From positions 1 to 48,218 of the forward strand of contig JAFIEK010000033.1 of the NCBI GenBank assembly GCA_020832545.1: 48,218 nucleotides of DNA, written 5' to 3'. A program made the position numbers and the translations under genes. Shown here one piece after another: positions 47,558 to 48,218 of this stretch; position 1 is the first letter of the stretch; each line of letters starts with the position of its first letter. This stretch comes from Pararhodobacter sp. (GTDB lineage: Bacteria > Pseudomonadota > Alphaproteobacteria > Rhodobacterales > Rhodobacteraceae). The notes below the pieces were generated by a model. The model was not told the origin of the DNA, did not search any database, and worked only from the letters and a program-made list of their open reading frames with translations.

Positions 47558-47572
47558 TTGAGGATACGCTGT

Positions 47573-48218
47573 ATGTTCAATATCACGAAAAAATCGATCC
47601 AGTGGGGCCCTGAAACGCTCACGCTGGAAACAGGCCGTGTGGCCCGCCAGGCCGATGGCTCTGTCATTGCCACGCTGGGTGAAACCTCGGTCATGGCCAA
47701 TGTCACCTTCGCCAAAGCCGCGAAGCCGGGGCAGGATTTCTTTCCGCTGACCGTCCATTATCAGGAACGCTATTACTCTGCGGGCAAAGTGCCCGGCGGG
47801 TTCTTCAAGCGAGAGGCGCGGCCTTCTGAGAAGGAAACGCTGACTTCGCGTCTGATCGACCGCCCGATCCGCCCGCTTTTTGTTGACGGGTTCAAGAACG
47901 AAGTGCTGGTGATCTGCACCGTGCTCTCGCATGACCTTGTGAACGAGCCTGACATGGTTGCCATGATCGCCGCATCGGCGGCGCTGACTATTTCCGGCGT
48001 GCCCTTCATGGGCCCGATCGGCGCCTGCCGCGTTGGCTTTGTTGACGGCGAGTATGTGCTGAACCCTGAATGCGACGACATGCACAAACTGCGCGAAAAC
48101 CCCGAGCAGCGGCTGGATCTGGTGGTTGCCGGGACCAAGGACGCGGTGATGATGGTGGAATCGGAAGCCTATGAGCTGTCCGAGGCCGAAATGCTGGGCG
48201 CGGTGAAATTCGCCCATG
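47573..48218 (+). CDS. pnp: Polyribonucleotide nucleotidyltransferase (PNPase), 5' part
   Basis: The first 215 codons of PNPase, cut by the window end; the full enzyme is usually about 700-720 residues. It degrades RNA 3' to 5' by phosphorolysis and joins the degradosome. The first RNase PH domain is visible: [49 protein letters not shown] and the following [16 protein letters not shown]. The ATG at 47573 has GAGG upstream. Confidence 0.97.
   Translation, partial: MFNITKKSIQWGPETLTLETGRVARQADGSVIATLGETSVMANVTFAKAAKPGQDFFPLTVHYQERYYSAGKVPGGFFKREARPSEKETLTSRLIDRPIRPLFVDGFKNEVLVICTVLSHDLVNEPDMVAMIAASAALTISGVPFMGPIGACRVGFVDGEYVLNPECDDMHKLRENPEQRLDLVVAGTKDAVMMVESEAYELSEAEMLGAVKFAH

Overview
The window is a high-GC, gene-dense chromosomal segment, almost certainly from an alphaproteobacterium of the order Rhodobacterales (Roseobacter/Paracoccus-type). 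The evidence is the protein style of nearly every gene, the argD-argF pair, the tauR-tpa pair, the rpsO/pnp neighbourhood, and short intergenic repeats of a kind I associate with this group. I see no phage, insertion sequence, CRISPR array, rRNA or tRNA gene. The genus cannot be fixed from the sequence alone.

Layout. From 1 to 9 kb: arginine biosynthesis (argF, argD), a small membrane protein, ilvD, a lipoprotein, a FadH-type dienoyl-CoA reductase, a LysR regulator and a VOC-fold protein. From 9 to 12 kb: taurine:pyruvate aminotransferase (tpa), divergent from its MocR-type regulator tauR. From 12 to 19 kb: pncB, gpsA, an amidase, a UbiH-like hydroxylase and a lone ImuB-type Y-family polymerase homologue. 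From 19 to 24.4 kb, minus strand: a YqjD/YqjE-like membrane pair and a three-gene MacB/DevBCA-like ABC export system. From 24.4 to 31 kb: a paralogous FtsH protease, a Gfo/Idh dehydrogenase with a carboxymuconolactone decarboxylase-like protein, nth with a PfkB kinase (overlapping), htpX, and a RutB-like amidohydrolase.

From 31 to 38.3 kb is one long minus-strand operon: branched-chain-type ABC transporter livH-livM-livG-livF, an AMP-forming acyl-CoA ligase and the substrate-binding protein, followed by the RutB-like gene. This looks like an uptake-and-activate system for a carboxylic acid rather than a plain amino-acid transporter. From 38.6 to 41 kb is the most unusual locus: a transglutaminase-fold protein translationally coupled (4-nt overlap) to a CoaBC/Dfp-like flavoprotein whose catalytic motifs are altered. 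From 41 to 43.3 kb are a slipin and its NfeD partner. From 43.6 to 45.2 kb is a Tat-exported molybdenum sulfite oxidase-type enzyme with a small cytochrome c. From 45.4 kb to the end: a short membrane-anchored RTX-repeat protein, rpsO, a small exported protein and the 5' part of pnp, preceded by a strongly folded leader.

Links: sulfite released from taurine (Tpa, then Xsc encoded elsewhere) could be oxidised by the SorAB-like pair. FtsH, HtpX and slipin/NfeD make the window rich in membrane quality-control proteases. The best candidate for an undescribed system is the transglutaminase/CoaBC-like couple at 38598-40951.
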